Origin: Symbiodinium natans
Lineage: Eukaryota > Sar > Dinophyceae > Suessiales > Symbiodiniaceae
Direction: 5' to 3'
Assembly: GCA_905221605.1 (NCBI GenBank)
Contig: CAJNDS010002089.1
Span: forward strand, 547,793 to 611,792
Length of the DNA: 64,000 bases
This document shows, in pieces, positions 19,502-31,896 of the stretch. The notes under the pieces are model-generated. The model was not told where the DNA came from and made no database searches. It worked only from the letters and a program-made list of their open reading frames with translations. Numbering within the stretch: position 1 is the first letter of the stretch; every line of letters starts with the position of its first letter. The position numbers and the translations under genes are program-made.

Positions 19502-19854
19502 GCTCGACCTCATGGCCATAGGGCGGGCCTTGAGCGCTGCTTGCAAGAGGCCATATTCTTACAGCCCCGCACAGCGGCCGATTTTTGAGACGGCACAAGA
19601 GCCCCAAAGGCTGCTGGCTGGCACTTGGCTCATGTGCTTCCCAGGTACCAGGAGCCTATCGGCTTGGCATGCTTAACCTGGTGAAGTTTAAGGCCCCCAA
19701 GGCTGCTTAACGGTCTGCAGCCAACCGCGCGTCAAGTGTGAGAGTCAAGGGGCCTTGTAACTCGGAGCCCCGCGCAGCGGCCGATTTTTTGCGGAGAGCA
19801 CTTCAAGCAGCTGTACCCCGTGACTACACCTGATGCGGGACCCACAGCAAAGTG

Positions 19855-20400
19855 CTAGGCCTAGTCACTTCTGGGCCTGCTGGAGAAGGCTGAAGCAATA
19901 GTTCCTCACATCCCTTCTGGGCTTTCTGGCGAAGGTTCCGGCAGCCGTTTGCGGGGCCTAATCACTTCTGGGCCTTCTGAAAACGTTTTAGGCAGCAATT
20001 TGAGAGGTCTACTCACTGCTGGGCCTTCCGGAGAAGTTTTAGGCAGCAGTTTGAGAGGCCTGATCACTTCTGAGCCTTCCAGGAAGGTTGAGGCAGCAGT
20101 TTGAGAAGCCTAATCACTTCTGGGCCTTCAGGCAACTGTTGGGACAGCAGTTTGAGAGGCCTAATCATTTCTGGGCCTTCTGAAGATGTTTGAGGCATCA
20201 GTTTGAGAGGTCTACCCACTGCTGGGCCTTCAGGAAAATTTGTAGGCTGCAGTTGGAGAGGCCGACCCACTGCTGGGCCTTCCGGAGAAGTTTCAGGCAG
20301 CAGTTTGAGAAGCCTACAGCCTAATCACTTCTGAGCCTTCTGGGAGGGTTTAGGCAACAGTTTGATAGGCCAAAGGACTTCTGGGCCTTCCGGAAGGGCC
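19855..20400 (+). repeat. 57-bp minisatellite family, array 2
   Basis: About nine units of the 'cttctgggccttc...gtttaggcagcagtttgagaggcctaatca' family. Its 20.06-20.27 kb portion is the closest inverted match to 18605-18845. It ends with two 'gggcctgtgcacct(t/c)gagcctgtgcat' repeats at about 20397-20490. Confidence 0.8.
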
Positions 20401-20490
20401 TGTGCACCTTGAGCCTGTGCATGCGCGGGCACCTACAGCCACGCCTGACCCGGACGGGCCTGTGCACCTCGAGCCTGTGCATGTGCGGGC

Positions 20491-21309
20491 ACCTGGCGGC
20501 AAGGCTCGTACTAGCTAGGGGGCGTGGCAATTGCGCACTCCACTGTTGCAAAGAGTTGATACCCTGCACGGGCGGGAGAGGCAGGCTTACTGCTGAGTGT
20601 AGGGCAGCTATTCGCATCAACAGGCAAAGGGCTGGTGTAAGCCACACAGTGAGCAGCACAGCCCTCACGCATGCAGGCTGGTATAGCCACACAGCAAGCA
20701 GCACAGCAACCGCACGCGAACTGGATGCATCGAAAGCACAAACCTTTGCTGCGTTCTCGCTCTTACTAGCAGTCCTTGGCGTTCTCGCTCTTACTAACCA
20801 AGGGAAGCGCACAAACAAACAAACACCCACCTTCCCCGTCCACAACGGCAAAATCAACACAAGCAACATGTAGCGCCCTCAGCCGGGTGGGCCTGACGAG
20901 TGCGTTTGGGTCGAGAATGATGCACGGCGTTCAAAAGGTAAACATTGATCTCAGACTGCGGCAAAAACATGCTCCTATCTTCCCATGCACCGCAAAGTTA
21001 AAAGGCTTGGTAAAACTAATTCGCGCTTGCAGCATAGTGCAGATACCTTACGCCGAAGCTATCCGTACTGCACAGACGCGCAAAAAACCCAAAAGAAACT
21101 ATGTTCTTGCGGAAGGGAACGGGCGTTCCCAACAGATGTTTAATGTAAAGGACAACTGAGGGCTCAGTTGACGCAATGCTTAACTACGGTTGGGAGCGGG
21201 CGTTCCCAACAAGAAGAAGTTGTGCCTAAAAAATGCGAGTGTGCATCAAGCTTGCAAAATGTTGACTTCTAGGCAATCCAGAGCAAGGCAATGGATTCTT
21301 CTGGCAAGC
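20491..21309. other. No recognisable gene
   Basis: Mixed sequence with short internal duplications such as 'cacacagtgagcagcacag' / 'cacacagcaagcagcacag' (20643-20707) and 'cgttctcgctcttacta' twice (20752-20797). No protein motif was seen. Confidence 0.4.
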
Positions 21310-21414
21310 TACACAATGCTGCCGTCGGCGCTGTGTGAGTCCAGGCGTCCTCACATAGCTATTAGGCGAGTACCCTATTTGGAGGCTCCTTGTGTTTGCG
21401 TTGAAAGTTTTGAG
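21310..21414 (+). repeat. 105-bp dispersed repeat, copy 2
   Basis: Second copy of the segment at 19397-19501. Differences include 'atgctgccg' for 'atgttgccg' and 'gcgttgaaag' for 'gcgccgaaag'. The flanking sequences differ after the ends, which defines the repeat borders. Confidence 0.9.
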
Positions 21415-21477
21415 TACTCGAGCGCGTAGCGAGCGCTGGGCGGAACCCGGTTTAGGTTAGGGGTGAAACGAGATGTT

Positions 21478-22090
21478 GAAGGGAGTCACCTCACCCTACC
21501 TCCTAGTCCCCTTTGGGACGGCAAGCCTCTAAACTGGGTCCGGACACAGACCAGTTGAGCTCACCTACCTAGTGGCAGCTGCTGCAGGCAAGCCAGAAGG
21601 CTCAGTAAGCGAGTCTCTTCACCTTACACTGGACTGGAGGAGTGACCAAATTGGCTCGTTGAATTAGGGAAAGTAACGATTTGGGGAGACACCTCACCCT
21701 CCGTTGCTTAACATGCAAAGGCTACACAACACGGGGAGACACCTCACCCTGTGTGCAGGAGTAGACCTTAGCACCCACTGGGAGGCACCTCTCCCTGTGC
21801 TCAAGGTCCTAAAGAAAGAGTGGTAACCTCCCCAAGAGGAGGGTCAGCCACAGGACCCGGGGCTAGAATAAAGACCGCTCTTCATCGCGGTCACCGCTGC
21901 CCATGCCCACCCCCCCAACATGGCATGGTGAATCAAGGCTGCAGGTCCAGAGCCCAAACCTGCTCCAATGCCTGTAGCACTTTAACTCCAGGTTTGCAGC
22001 TGAGAAGAGGCCCATCAAAGGCGGAGGGCACCACTCTTTTCCACAGGCAAAGCACGAGTGCCTGAAACAAGGGAGTCACCTCACCTTGAA
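21478..22090. repeat. Dispersed 17-base motif GGGAGACACCTCACCCT
   Basis: The motif or a close variant occurs at about 21480, 21679, 21736, 21780 and 22070, with unequal spacing. Intervening sequences are not repeated, so it is not a simple tandem satellite. No gene is recognised around it. Confidence 0.6.
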
Positions 22091-22099
22091 CAAAAAGCA

Positions 22100-23104
22100 C
22101 AATCCGAGCATTGGAGGAGAGTTGCTTTTCCCCACCTACCTGTGATCGAAATCCAGCAAAAATGATCTGGGGGGCATGCACAAAGGAAGAGAAGAAGGAT
22201 AAAGGGGACTGAAAAGATCGCTGCCCCTCAACGCGGAACTTTGGCGCAGGGCCGACGCCAACCCCTTATTGTTGGCAAGCCAGTAGCGCGGTCCACGCCT
22301 TTCCCTAGTGCTCGTGATGGTGCAGGGAACCACACCTTGCTTGACCAGTTCCAGACCTTGACCTGAAACCTGAGTACTTAGAACCCAGGTCAATTAATGC
22401 GCTTCCTTGGTGTTCTTGCTCTTACAACCAAGAGAAGCGCACAAACAAACAACACCCACCTTCCCCGTTTGGCCATAGGAACGCATTTGATACATTTCTA
22501 CGGCAAACAAAAACTTGAATGTCAATTGCTTGCGCCGCTAGAACCGTTATGCCCTCTTTCCACACGTCCACCTCTTCCCAAGCGGAGCACAAAATTTCAG
22601 CAAGTACGTCTCTTGCAACCCGCTTTCTGGGTAGCTTCCACAAATTAAGCACGCAAAAAAAAAAACACATTGATGCTGCAATCACTTGTATTTGGGCGCA
22701 AGAGCAAAAGTTTTGGAACCCTTTCAAATTCATGCCCCAGGTTCGGTTTGCGCGCGCAGGCTTAAGGTGCACAGCACAGGCCCCTCGGTGCATGTGAAGA
22801 TACAAGCCTGTTTTTTTTGCCGCTGCAAAAGTTTTGAACTTGCAGTTGTGCAGACCTGTTGGCTCCGTGCGTTGCAAAAAGAATGTTCTTGAAGCAACCC
22901 ACAGTTTTTGCAATGGATTCTTCTTGCAAGCGGGCGCTGGAAAGGAACTGCGCAATCCTCAGTCACAGCCACAGCCAACGGTTAAATAGACAAAACAAGC
23001 CTTGCCATCCCAGCAATGCCGGCCAGAAGTGGGATGCAGGTTTTATTCCGTCAAAAAAACGGAGCCTCAAGCAGGCCTTGTCAGCTTGCTTAGTTTGGTG
23101 GAAC
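22100..23104. other. No recognisable gene; left flank of the large array
   Basis: Mixed sequence without clear motifs. The phrase 'cgcacaaacaaacaacacccaccttcccc' (22436-22465) resembles 20809-20837, another dispersed repeat fragment. Confidence 0.4.
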
Positions 23105-26100
23105 TGTGGGGGCTGGAGGGGTGTTGTTAATTTTGCGGGCCAAATGGACCTCTAAACTGGGACCCCCAGGCCCTCTTTCCTGACACGACCTCGATGCTCA
23201 GATTCGGTTGCTGAAAAGCAAAAAGAGGTGCGTTCCAGTGGCTTTCAAACATCTTTGAAGATGATGAAAAAAGCAGCTTGAAACAATGGCCAAGGAATCC
23301 GCCAAATCTTCCAATGGAGCGGTTTAGAAGTGCTTTGAACAATGGTCAGGAAGCGCGTCTTGAAAAGCTCCTCTTGACCTCCCAATCCGCAATTTTAAAT
23401 TGCTTGAAACAAGCGTTTTTGAAAGCCTCTAACAGTGCCGTTTGGACAGAAATCAACTGCAGGACGAGTCGAGTTCAACTGTACTGCTGAGACGTCCATG
23501 TTGCGCGCGACGCCCAAACCGAACCGTTTTGCAAAGGCAAAGTGTCTTTCCACAATGTGAATAAGTGCGAGCGAAGCGAGCAAAACACCGGAGTACATCT
23601 GGCATGTGATTTGTTGTCGGGGCTTGTTTTTTGATGGTTTTATATTTTAATCGTCTTACTTTTTGTTGATTGCCAGGTTTTGCTTGTGCTGTTTTTTTCG
23701 ACTCACTTTTTTTGATAAATAATTCAAGGTTCCTTTTTTTCAGCCCAACTGTTGCAACTTTTTGGCAAGCTTAAATTGCATCTGCAGAAATTTCTTGGGA
23801 TCTCTCTCCAAATCCGAGACACTCCATGTGGTTCAAAGTCTATCAAAGTGGTCTTAAGACACCCGTTTTGGTTTTTTTTGGTTTTCTGCCCAAGTAGTGT
23901 TGAGACACCTTTGGCTCGGAGTTCCTAAGTCTCTAGAGTCGCTGGATGGGGTTCTGTTGGTTCTGTTGGTTTCTGTGTCTTTTTTCGGTGGTCTTGGTGC
24001 TGATTTTTCTTCTTACTCTAAGTCCCCCTATTCAGACTGCTGATGGAGTGAAGAGGCTGCCTTAAATCTGTTGATTGTTGGTTGTTTTTTTTTTGCTTTT
24101 TCTCTCTGTTCCCTCTCTGCATTTGTTGTTTCATGTTTGTGTCCATGTTCTGAGATGTTGCTGGTGGGATCTGTTCCAACAGATTCCGAAGTTGTTGTGC
24201 TTGGATTCAGTCCTTTGTCCTTTTCCCTTGATGTCCTCAGTCGGCGTTGGGTCCATTATTGGTTTTTTGGCATTTTGGCCTTTCTTATTTGGCTTTCTTT
24301 GTGGGTCCGTCGGTTCTTACCGTTGTCCTGTATGTCTCTGTGTTGTGTGTTGGTTCTCTCAATGCAGTCTCCAAAAGCACGAAATGGCGCAAGTTTGGGG
24401 ACCAGAATTGGGGGTGCCTGCAACCATGAATTTCTGCAACGCACGTCTGGCCCCCCAAAGTGGGTTTTAAAATTGAGATCTGCAAAATCTTTTGCCGGAC
24501 CAGCTTTGCAATTCTTGTTCTTCATTCTTCTGTCCTGCAAATGTGTGTCTGTGTGTGTGTGCTTTTGTTGGAATTTGCAGGTGGTTGCAGGAGCAGTTTT
24601 GAACCCATTTTTGGGGTCCCAATTTTGGGCCCATTTTGGGGTCATAATTTGGGACCCAAGCATATGTAAAACAATGAAAAAACCTCCTCTCTTTCTGCCA
24701 ACAAGTAGGTCCAATTTTGGAAGCTTTTTTGGGCCCTGTTTTCGGGCCCCCAATTTTAGGGAATGGCTGCTCCATTTTTGTCCACAGACAGCACGCCTGC
24801 AACGACAGCTGTCGTGTTGAGCTGAAGTAGAATCTCTTGTGGAGGTGGTCTGTGTGTTCGCAGCCCGTGAATTGTTGTCCTTGTTGCTGCTGGTTGCGGC
24901 TGCAACTGTGGGGCGCTAAAGGGGTGTTGTTAATTTTGCGGGCCAAATGGACCCCCTAAACTGGGACCCCCAGGCCCCCTTTCCTGGCACGACCTCGATG
25001 CTCAGATTCGGTTGCTGAAAAGCAAAAAGAGGTGCGTTCCAGTGGCTTTCAAACATCTTTGAAGATGATGAAAAAAGCAGCTTGAAACAATGGCCAAGGA
25101 ATCCGCCAAATCTTCCAACGCTCCATTGTTTAGAAGTGCTTTGAACAATGGTCAGGAAGCGCGTCTTGAAAAGCTCCTCTTGACCTCCCAATCCGCGATT
25201 TTAAATTGCTTGAAACAAGCGTTTTTGAAAGCCTCTAACAGTACCGTTTGGACAGAAATCAACTGCAGGACGAGACGAGTTCAACTGTACTGCTGAGACG
25301 TCCATGTTGCGCGCGACGCCCAAACCGAACCGTTTTGCAAAGGCAAAGTGTCTTTCCACAATGTGAATAAGTGCGAGCGAAGCGAGCAAAACACCGGAGT
25401 ACATCTGACATGTATTTTGTTGTCAGAGCTTGTTTTTGATGGTTTTACATTTTAATCGTCTTACTTTTTGTTGATTGCCAGGTTTTGCTTGTGCTGTTTT
25501 TTTCGACTCACTTTTTTTGATAAATAATTCAAGGTTCCTTTTTTTCAGCCCAACTGTTGCAACTTTTTGGCAAGCTTAAATTGCATCTGCAGAAATTTCT
25601 TGGGATCTCTCTCCAAATCCGAGACACTCCATGTGGTTCAAAGTCTATCAAAGTGGTCTTAAGACACCCGTTTTGGTTTTTTTTGTTTTCTGCCCAAGTA
25701 GTGTTGAGACACCTTTGGCTCGGAGTTCCTAAGTCTCTAGAGTCGCTGGATGGGGTTCTGTTGGTTCTGTTGGTTTCTGTGTCTTTTTTCGGTGGTCTTG
25801 GTGCTGATTTTTCTTCTTACTCTAAGTCCCCCTATTCAGACTGCTGATGGAGTGAAGAGGCTGCCTTAAATCTGTTGATTGTTGGTTGTTTTTTTTTTTG
25901 CTTTTTCTCTCTGTTCCCTCTCTGCATTTGTTGTTTCATGTTTGTGTCCATGTTCTGAGATGTTGCTGGTGGGATCTGTTCCAACAGATTCCGAAGTTGT
26001 TGTGCTTGGATTCAGTCCTTTGTCCTTTTCCCTTGATGTCCTCAGTCGGCCTTGGGTCCATTATTGGTTTTTTTGGCATTTTGGCCTTTCTTTTAGTTCA

Positions 26101-29100
26101 ACTCGGTTGGTGATTTGGCTTTCTTTGTGGGTCCGTCGGTTCTTACCGTTGTCCTGTATCGTGTGTCTCTGTGTTGTGTGTTGGTTCTCTCAATGCAGTC
26201 TCCAAAAGCACGAAATGGCGCAAGTTTGGGGACCAGAATTGGGGGTGCCTGCAACCATGAATTTCTGCAACGCACGTCTGGCCCCCCAAAGTGGGTTTTT
26301 AACTTGAGATCTGCAAAATCTTTTGCCGGACCAGCTTTGCAATTCTTGTTCTTCATTCTTCTGTCCTGCAAATGTGTGTCTGTGTGTGTGTGTGTGTGTG
26401 TGTGCTTTTGTGGAATTTGCAGGTGGTTGCAGGAGCAGTTTTGAACCCATTTTTGGGGTCCCAATTTTGGGCCCATTTTGGGGTCATAATTTGGGACCCA
26501 AGCATGTAAAACAATGAAAAGACCTCCTCTCTTTCTGCCAACAAGTAGGTCCAATTTTGGAAGCTTTTTTGGGCCCTGTTTTCGGGCCCCCAATTTTAGG
26601 GAATGGCTGCTCCATTTTTGTCCACAGACAGCACGCCTGCAACGACAGCTGTCGTGTTGAGCTGAAGTAGAATCTCTTGTGGAGGTGGTCTGTGTGTTCG
26701 CAGCCCGTGAATTGTTGTCCTTGTTGCTGCTGGTTGCGGCTGCAACTGTGGGCGGCTGGAGGGGTGTAGTTAATTTTGCGGGCCAAATGGACCCCCTAAA
26801 CTAGGACCCCCAGGCCCCCTTTCCTGGCACGACCTCGATGCTCAGATTCGGTTGCTGAAAAGCAAAAAGAGGTGCGTTGCAGTGGCTTTCAAACCTTTGA
26901 AGATGATGAAAAAAGCAGCTTGAAACAATGGCCAAGGAATCCGGCAAATCTTCCAACGCTCCATCGGTTAGAAGTGCTTTGAACAATGGTCAGGAAGCGC
27001 GTCTTCTCCGTGAAAAGCTCCTCTTGACCTTCCAAGTCCGCGATTTTAAATTGCTTGAAACAAGCGTTTTTGAAAGCATCTGACAGTGCCGTTTGGACAG
27101 AAATCAACTGCAGGACGAGACGAGTTCAACTGTACTGCTGAGACGTCCATGTTGCGCGCGACGCCCAAACCGAACCGTTTTGCAAGGCAAAGTGTCTTTC
27201 CACAATGTGAATAAGTGCGAGCGAAGCGAGCAAAACACCGGAGTACATCTGACATGTAATTTGTTGTCAGAGCTTGTTTTTGATGGTTTTACATTTTAAT
27301 CGTCTTACTTTTTGTTGATTGCCAGGTTTTGCTTGTGCTGTTTTTTTCGACTCACTTTTTTTGATAAATAATTCAAGGTTCCTTTTTTTCAGCCCAACTG
27401 TTGCAACTTTTTGGCAAGCTTAAATTGCATCTGCAGAAATTTCTTGGGATCTCTCTCCAAATCCGAGACACTCCATGTGGTTCAAAGTCTATCAAAGTGG
27501 TCTTAAGACACCCGTTTTGGTTTTTTTTGGTTTTCTGCCCAAGTAGTGTTGAGACACCTTTGGCTCGGAGTTCCTAAGTCTCTAGAGTCGCTGGATGGGG
27601 TTCTGTTGGTTCTGTTGGTTTCTGTGTCTTTTTTCGGTGGTCTTGGTGCTGATTTTTCTTCTTACTCTAAGTCCCCCTATTCAGACTGCTGATGGAGTGA
27701 AGAGGCTGCCTTAAATCTGTTGATTGTTGGTTGTTTTTTTTTTTTGCTTTTTCTCTCTGTTCCCTCTCTGCATTTGTTTTGTTTTATGTTTTGTGTCCAT
27801 GTTCTGAGATGTTGCTGGTGGGATCTGTTCCAACAGATTCCGAAGTTGTTGTGCTTGGATTCAGTCCTTTGTCCTTTTCCCTTGATGTCCTCAGTCGGCC
27901 TTGGGTCCATTATTGGTTTTTTTGGCATTTTGGCCTTTCTTTTAGTTCAACTCGGTTGGTGATTTGGCTTTCTTTGTGGGTCCGTCGGTTCTTACCGTTG
28001 TCCTGTATCGTGTGTCTCTGTGTTGTGTGTGTTGGTTCTCTCAATGCAGTCTCCAAAAGCACGAAATGGCGCAAGTTTGGGGACCAGAATTGGGGGTGCC
28101 TGCAACCATGAATTTCTGCAACGCACGTCTGGCCCCCCAAAGTGGGTTTTAAAATTGAGATCTGCAAAATCTTTTGCCGGACCAGCTTTGCAATTCTTGT
28201 TCTTCATTCTTCTGTCCTGCAAATGTGTGTCTGTGTGTGTGTGCTTTTGTTGGAATTTGCAGGTGGTTGCAGGAGCAGTTTTGAACCCATTTTTGGGGTC
28301 CCAATTTTGGGCCCATTTTGGGGTCATAATTTGGGACCCAAGCATATGTAAAACAATGAAAAAACCTCCTCTCTTTCTGCCAACAAGTAGGTCCAATTTT
28401 GGAAGCTTTTTTGGGCCCTGTTTTCGGGCCCCCAATTTTAGGGAATGGCTGCTCCATTTTTGTCCACAGACAGCACGCCTGCAACGACAGCTGTCGTGTT
28501 GAGCTGAAGTAGAATCTCTTGTGGAGGTGGTCTGTGTGTTCGCAGCCCGTGAATTGTTGTCCTTGTTGCTGCTGGTTGCGGCTGCAACTGTGGGGCGCTA
28601 AAGGGGTGTTGTTAATTTTGCGGGCCAAATGGACCCCCTAAACTGGGACCCCCAGGCCCCCTTTCCTGGCACGACCTCGATGCTCAGATTCGGTTGCTGA
28701 AAAGCAAAAAGAGGTGCGTTCCAGTGGCTTTCAAACATCTTTGAAGATGATGAAAAAAGCAGCTTGAAACAATGGCCAAGGAATCCGCCAAATCTTCCAA
28801 CGCTCCATTGTTTAGAAGTGCTTTGAACAATGGTCAGGAAGCGCGTCTTGAAAAGCTCCTCTTGACCTCCCAATCCGCGATTTTAAATTGCTTGAAACAA
28901 GCGTTTTTGAAAGCCTCTAACAGTACCGTTTGGACAGAAATCAACTGCAGGACGAGACGAGTTCAACTGTACTGCTGAGACGTCCATGTTGCGCGCGACG
29001 CCCAAACCGAACCGTTTTGCAAAGGCAAAGTGTCTTTCCACAATGTGAATAAGTGCGAGCGAAGCGAGCAAAACACCGGAGTACATCTGACATGTAATTT

Positions 29101-30426
29101 GTTGTCAGAGCTTGTTTTTGATGGTTTTATATTTTAATCGTCTTACTTTTTGTTGATTGCCAGGTTTTGCTTGTGCTGTTTTTTTCGACTCACTTTTTTT
29201 GATAAATAATTCAAGGTTCCTTTTTTTCAGCCCAACTGTTGCAACTTTTTGGCAAGCTTAAATTGCATCTGCAGAAATTTCTTGGGATCTCTCTCCAAAT
29301 CCGAGACACTCCATGTGGTTCAAAGTCTATCAAAGTGGTCTTAAGACACCCGTTTTGGTTTTTTTTGTTTTCTGCCCAAGTAGTGTTGAGACACCTTTGG
29401 CTCGGAGTTCCTAAGTCTCTAGAGTCGCTGGATGGGGTTCTGTTGGTTCTGTTGGTTTCTGTGTCTTTTTTCGGTGGTCTTGGTGCTGATTTTTCTTCTT
29501 ACTCTAAGTCCCCCTATTCAGACTGCTGATGGAGTGAAGAGGCTGCCTTAAATCTGTTGATTGTTGGTTGTTTTTTTTTTTGCTTTTTCTCTCTGTTCCC
29601 TCTCTGCATTTGTTGTTTCATGTTTGTGTCCATGTTCTGAGATGTTGCTGGTGGGATCTGTTCCAACAGATTCCGAAGTTGTTGTGCTTGGATTCAGTCC
29701 TTTGTCCTTTTCCCTTGATGTCCTCAGTCGGCCTTGGGTCCATTATTGGTTTTTTTGGCATTTTGGCCTTTCTTTTAGTTCAACTCGGTTGGTGATTTGG
29801 CTTTCTTTGTGGGTCCGTCGGTTCTTACCGTTGTCCTGTATGTCTCTGTGTTGTGTGTTGGTTCTCTCAATGCAGTCTCCAAAAGCACGAAATGGCGCAA
29901 GTTTGGGGACCAGAATTGGGGGTGCCTGCAACCATGAATTTCTGCAACGCACGTCTGGCCCCCCAAAGTGGGTTTTAAAATTGAGATCTGCAAAATCTTT
30001 TGCCGGACCAGCTTTGCAATTCTTGTTCTTCATTCTTCTGTCCTGCAAATGTGTGTCTGTGTGTGTGTGCTTTTGTTGGAATTTGCAGGTGGTTGCAGGA
30101 GCAGTTTTGAACCCATTTTTGGGGTCCCAATTTTGGGCCCATTTTGGGGTCATAATTTGGGACCCAAGCATGTAAAACAATGAAAAAACCTCCTCTCTTT
30201 CTGCCAACAAGTAGGTCCAATTTTGGAAGCTTTTTTGGGCCCTGTTTTCGGGCCCCCAATTTTAGGGAATGGCTGCTCCATTTTTGTCCACAGACAGCAC
30301 GCCTGCAACGACAGCTGGCGTGTTGAGCTTGAGTAAGAATCTCTTGTGGAGGTTGTCCTGTGTGTTCGCAGCCCGTAATTGTTTGTCCTTGTTGCTGCGG
30401 TTGCTGCTGCAACTGTGGGTGGCGCG

Positions 30427-30530
30427 AAAAAAAAAAAAAATTAAAGTTGAAAAAGAAAAAACAAAAAAACAAAAAAAAACAAAAAAAAAAAAAACGAAAA
30501 CAAAAAAAAAAAAAAAAAAAAAAAAAAGGG
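30427..30530. repeat. A-rich tract interrupting array unit 5
   Basis: About 100 bases of nearly pure adenine, with scattered C, G and T, replace the short 'gggcgctggagg' seen in sister units just before the unit anchor. It could be a retroposed poly(A), expanded slippage, or an assembly or read artefact; the adjacent DNA to 31326 is also unusually divergent. Confidence 0.8.
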
Positions 30531-30727
30531 GTGTTTAATTTTGCGGGCCAATGGACCCTCCTAAACTGGACACCCAGGCCCCCCCTTCCTTCCCCGACCT
30601 CGATTCTCCAGATTCGGTTGGCTGACAAGCAAAAAGAGGTTCTTCCAGGTGGCTTTCAAACATCTTTTGGAAAGGATGAATGAAAAAAGCACTTGTAACA
30701 TGCACGAATCCGCCCAAATCTTCCAAC

Positions 30728-31896
30728 CGGTGTGGCCTTTTTCCTAAAAAAATGCGGTGTTTCGGAATCGTGGGCCCCGAGGCCATCGGTTGCTGCTGTT
30801 TTTTTACCGTTTGTTTTCTTCTGTGAACTCGACATCCTGCTTGAACCAATTTCGGATCTCGTCTTTGGAAATTTTGAACTTTTTCCGAACGATCTGTATC
30901 CGCAGTTGAGTGCTCGCAAGCTGCTTGCTGAGAGTACGATTTCTGTTCCACACCACCCCCTCTCCTTCCCCTGCACCTTCCAATTGGGGGGGAACGTTTT
31001 TTTCCGCAGTGTACTTTTCCCCCCGCTTTCTTCACTTGTCCCTTTTTTGCAACTTTGGTTCACGGTGGTGCACTTCCGTTTGTGTTGGGGGATTTGTCCG
31101 GTTACACATGCGATTTTTCGCCATTTCCTTCGCGTGAAAAGAGGACACACTGCGACTGCCGGTTTGTTCGCATTTCTTTGTTTCCTTCCATCCGCCTCCT
31201 TTCCTTACCTCATTGTAAATTCGGATGGAAGGAAAATTGAAGTATTTTCACACATCCGTTTTTGCATGCGAGATATTCTGGATTCAGAATATATTCCGAT
31301 GATCGTAACGGATCGGGATTCCCGAACGGTGTGCATTTTTCCTGAAAAATGCGGGTGTTCGGGATCGGGGACCCGGAAGGCATCGGGTTGCATGCTGTTT
31401 TTTAACGTTTGTTTTCTTCTGTGAACTCGACATCCTGCTGGAACCATTTCGGATCTCTTCTTTGGAAATTTTGAACTTTTCCGAACGATCTGTATCCGGC
31501 AGTTGAGTGCTCGCAGCTGCTGCTGAGAGTAGATTTCTGTTCACCCACCTCCTTCCCCATGCACCTGCCATTGGGACGTTTTTCTCGCAGTGTGACTTTT
31601 CCCCCGCTTTCTACACTTGTCACCTTTTTGCAACTTTGTTGCACGTTGGGTGGCACGTTCGTGTGTTGGGGGGTTTGGTCCGGTTACACCTGCGATTTTT
31701 CGCCATTTCCTTCGAGTGAAAAGAGGAACACACTGCGTGCTGTTTGTTCGCATTTCTTTGTTTCCTCCGCCTCCTTTCCCTACCTTCATGGTATTCGGAT
31801 GGAAGATTGAAGTATTTTCACACATCCGTTTTTGCATGCGAGATATTCTGGATTCAGAATATATTCCGATGATCGTAACGGATCGGGATTCCCGAA
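30728..31896. repeat. 570-bp module pair, copy A
   Basis: A diverged first module (30728-31326) and a clean second module (31327-31896, exactly 570 bp) are inserted between the 'ccaac(g)' and 'ctccattgtttag' sequences of the 1.8-kb unit. The second is essentially identical to the modules at 35561-36700. Confidence 0.85.

Noticed and set aside
24071-24820. 249-codon plus-strand frame in an array unit, hydrophobic and Cys-rich
   Set aside because: It runs through poly-T, (GT)n and G-rich palindromic DNA and is broken in most sister units. Composition explains the apparent membrane segments.
30269-30683. Poly-Lys frames through the A-rich tract
   Set aside because: They are produced solely by the A-run and lie in the patch of probable assembly error.
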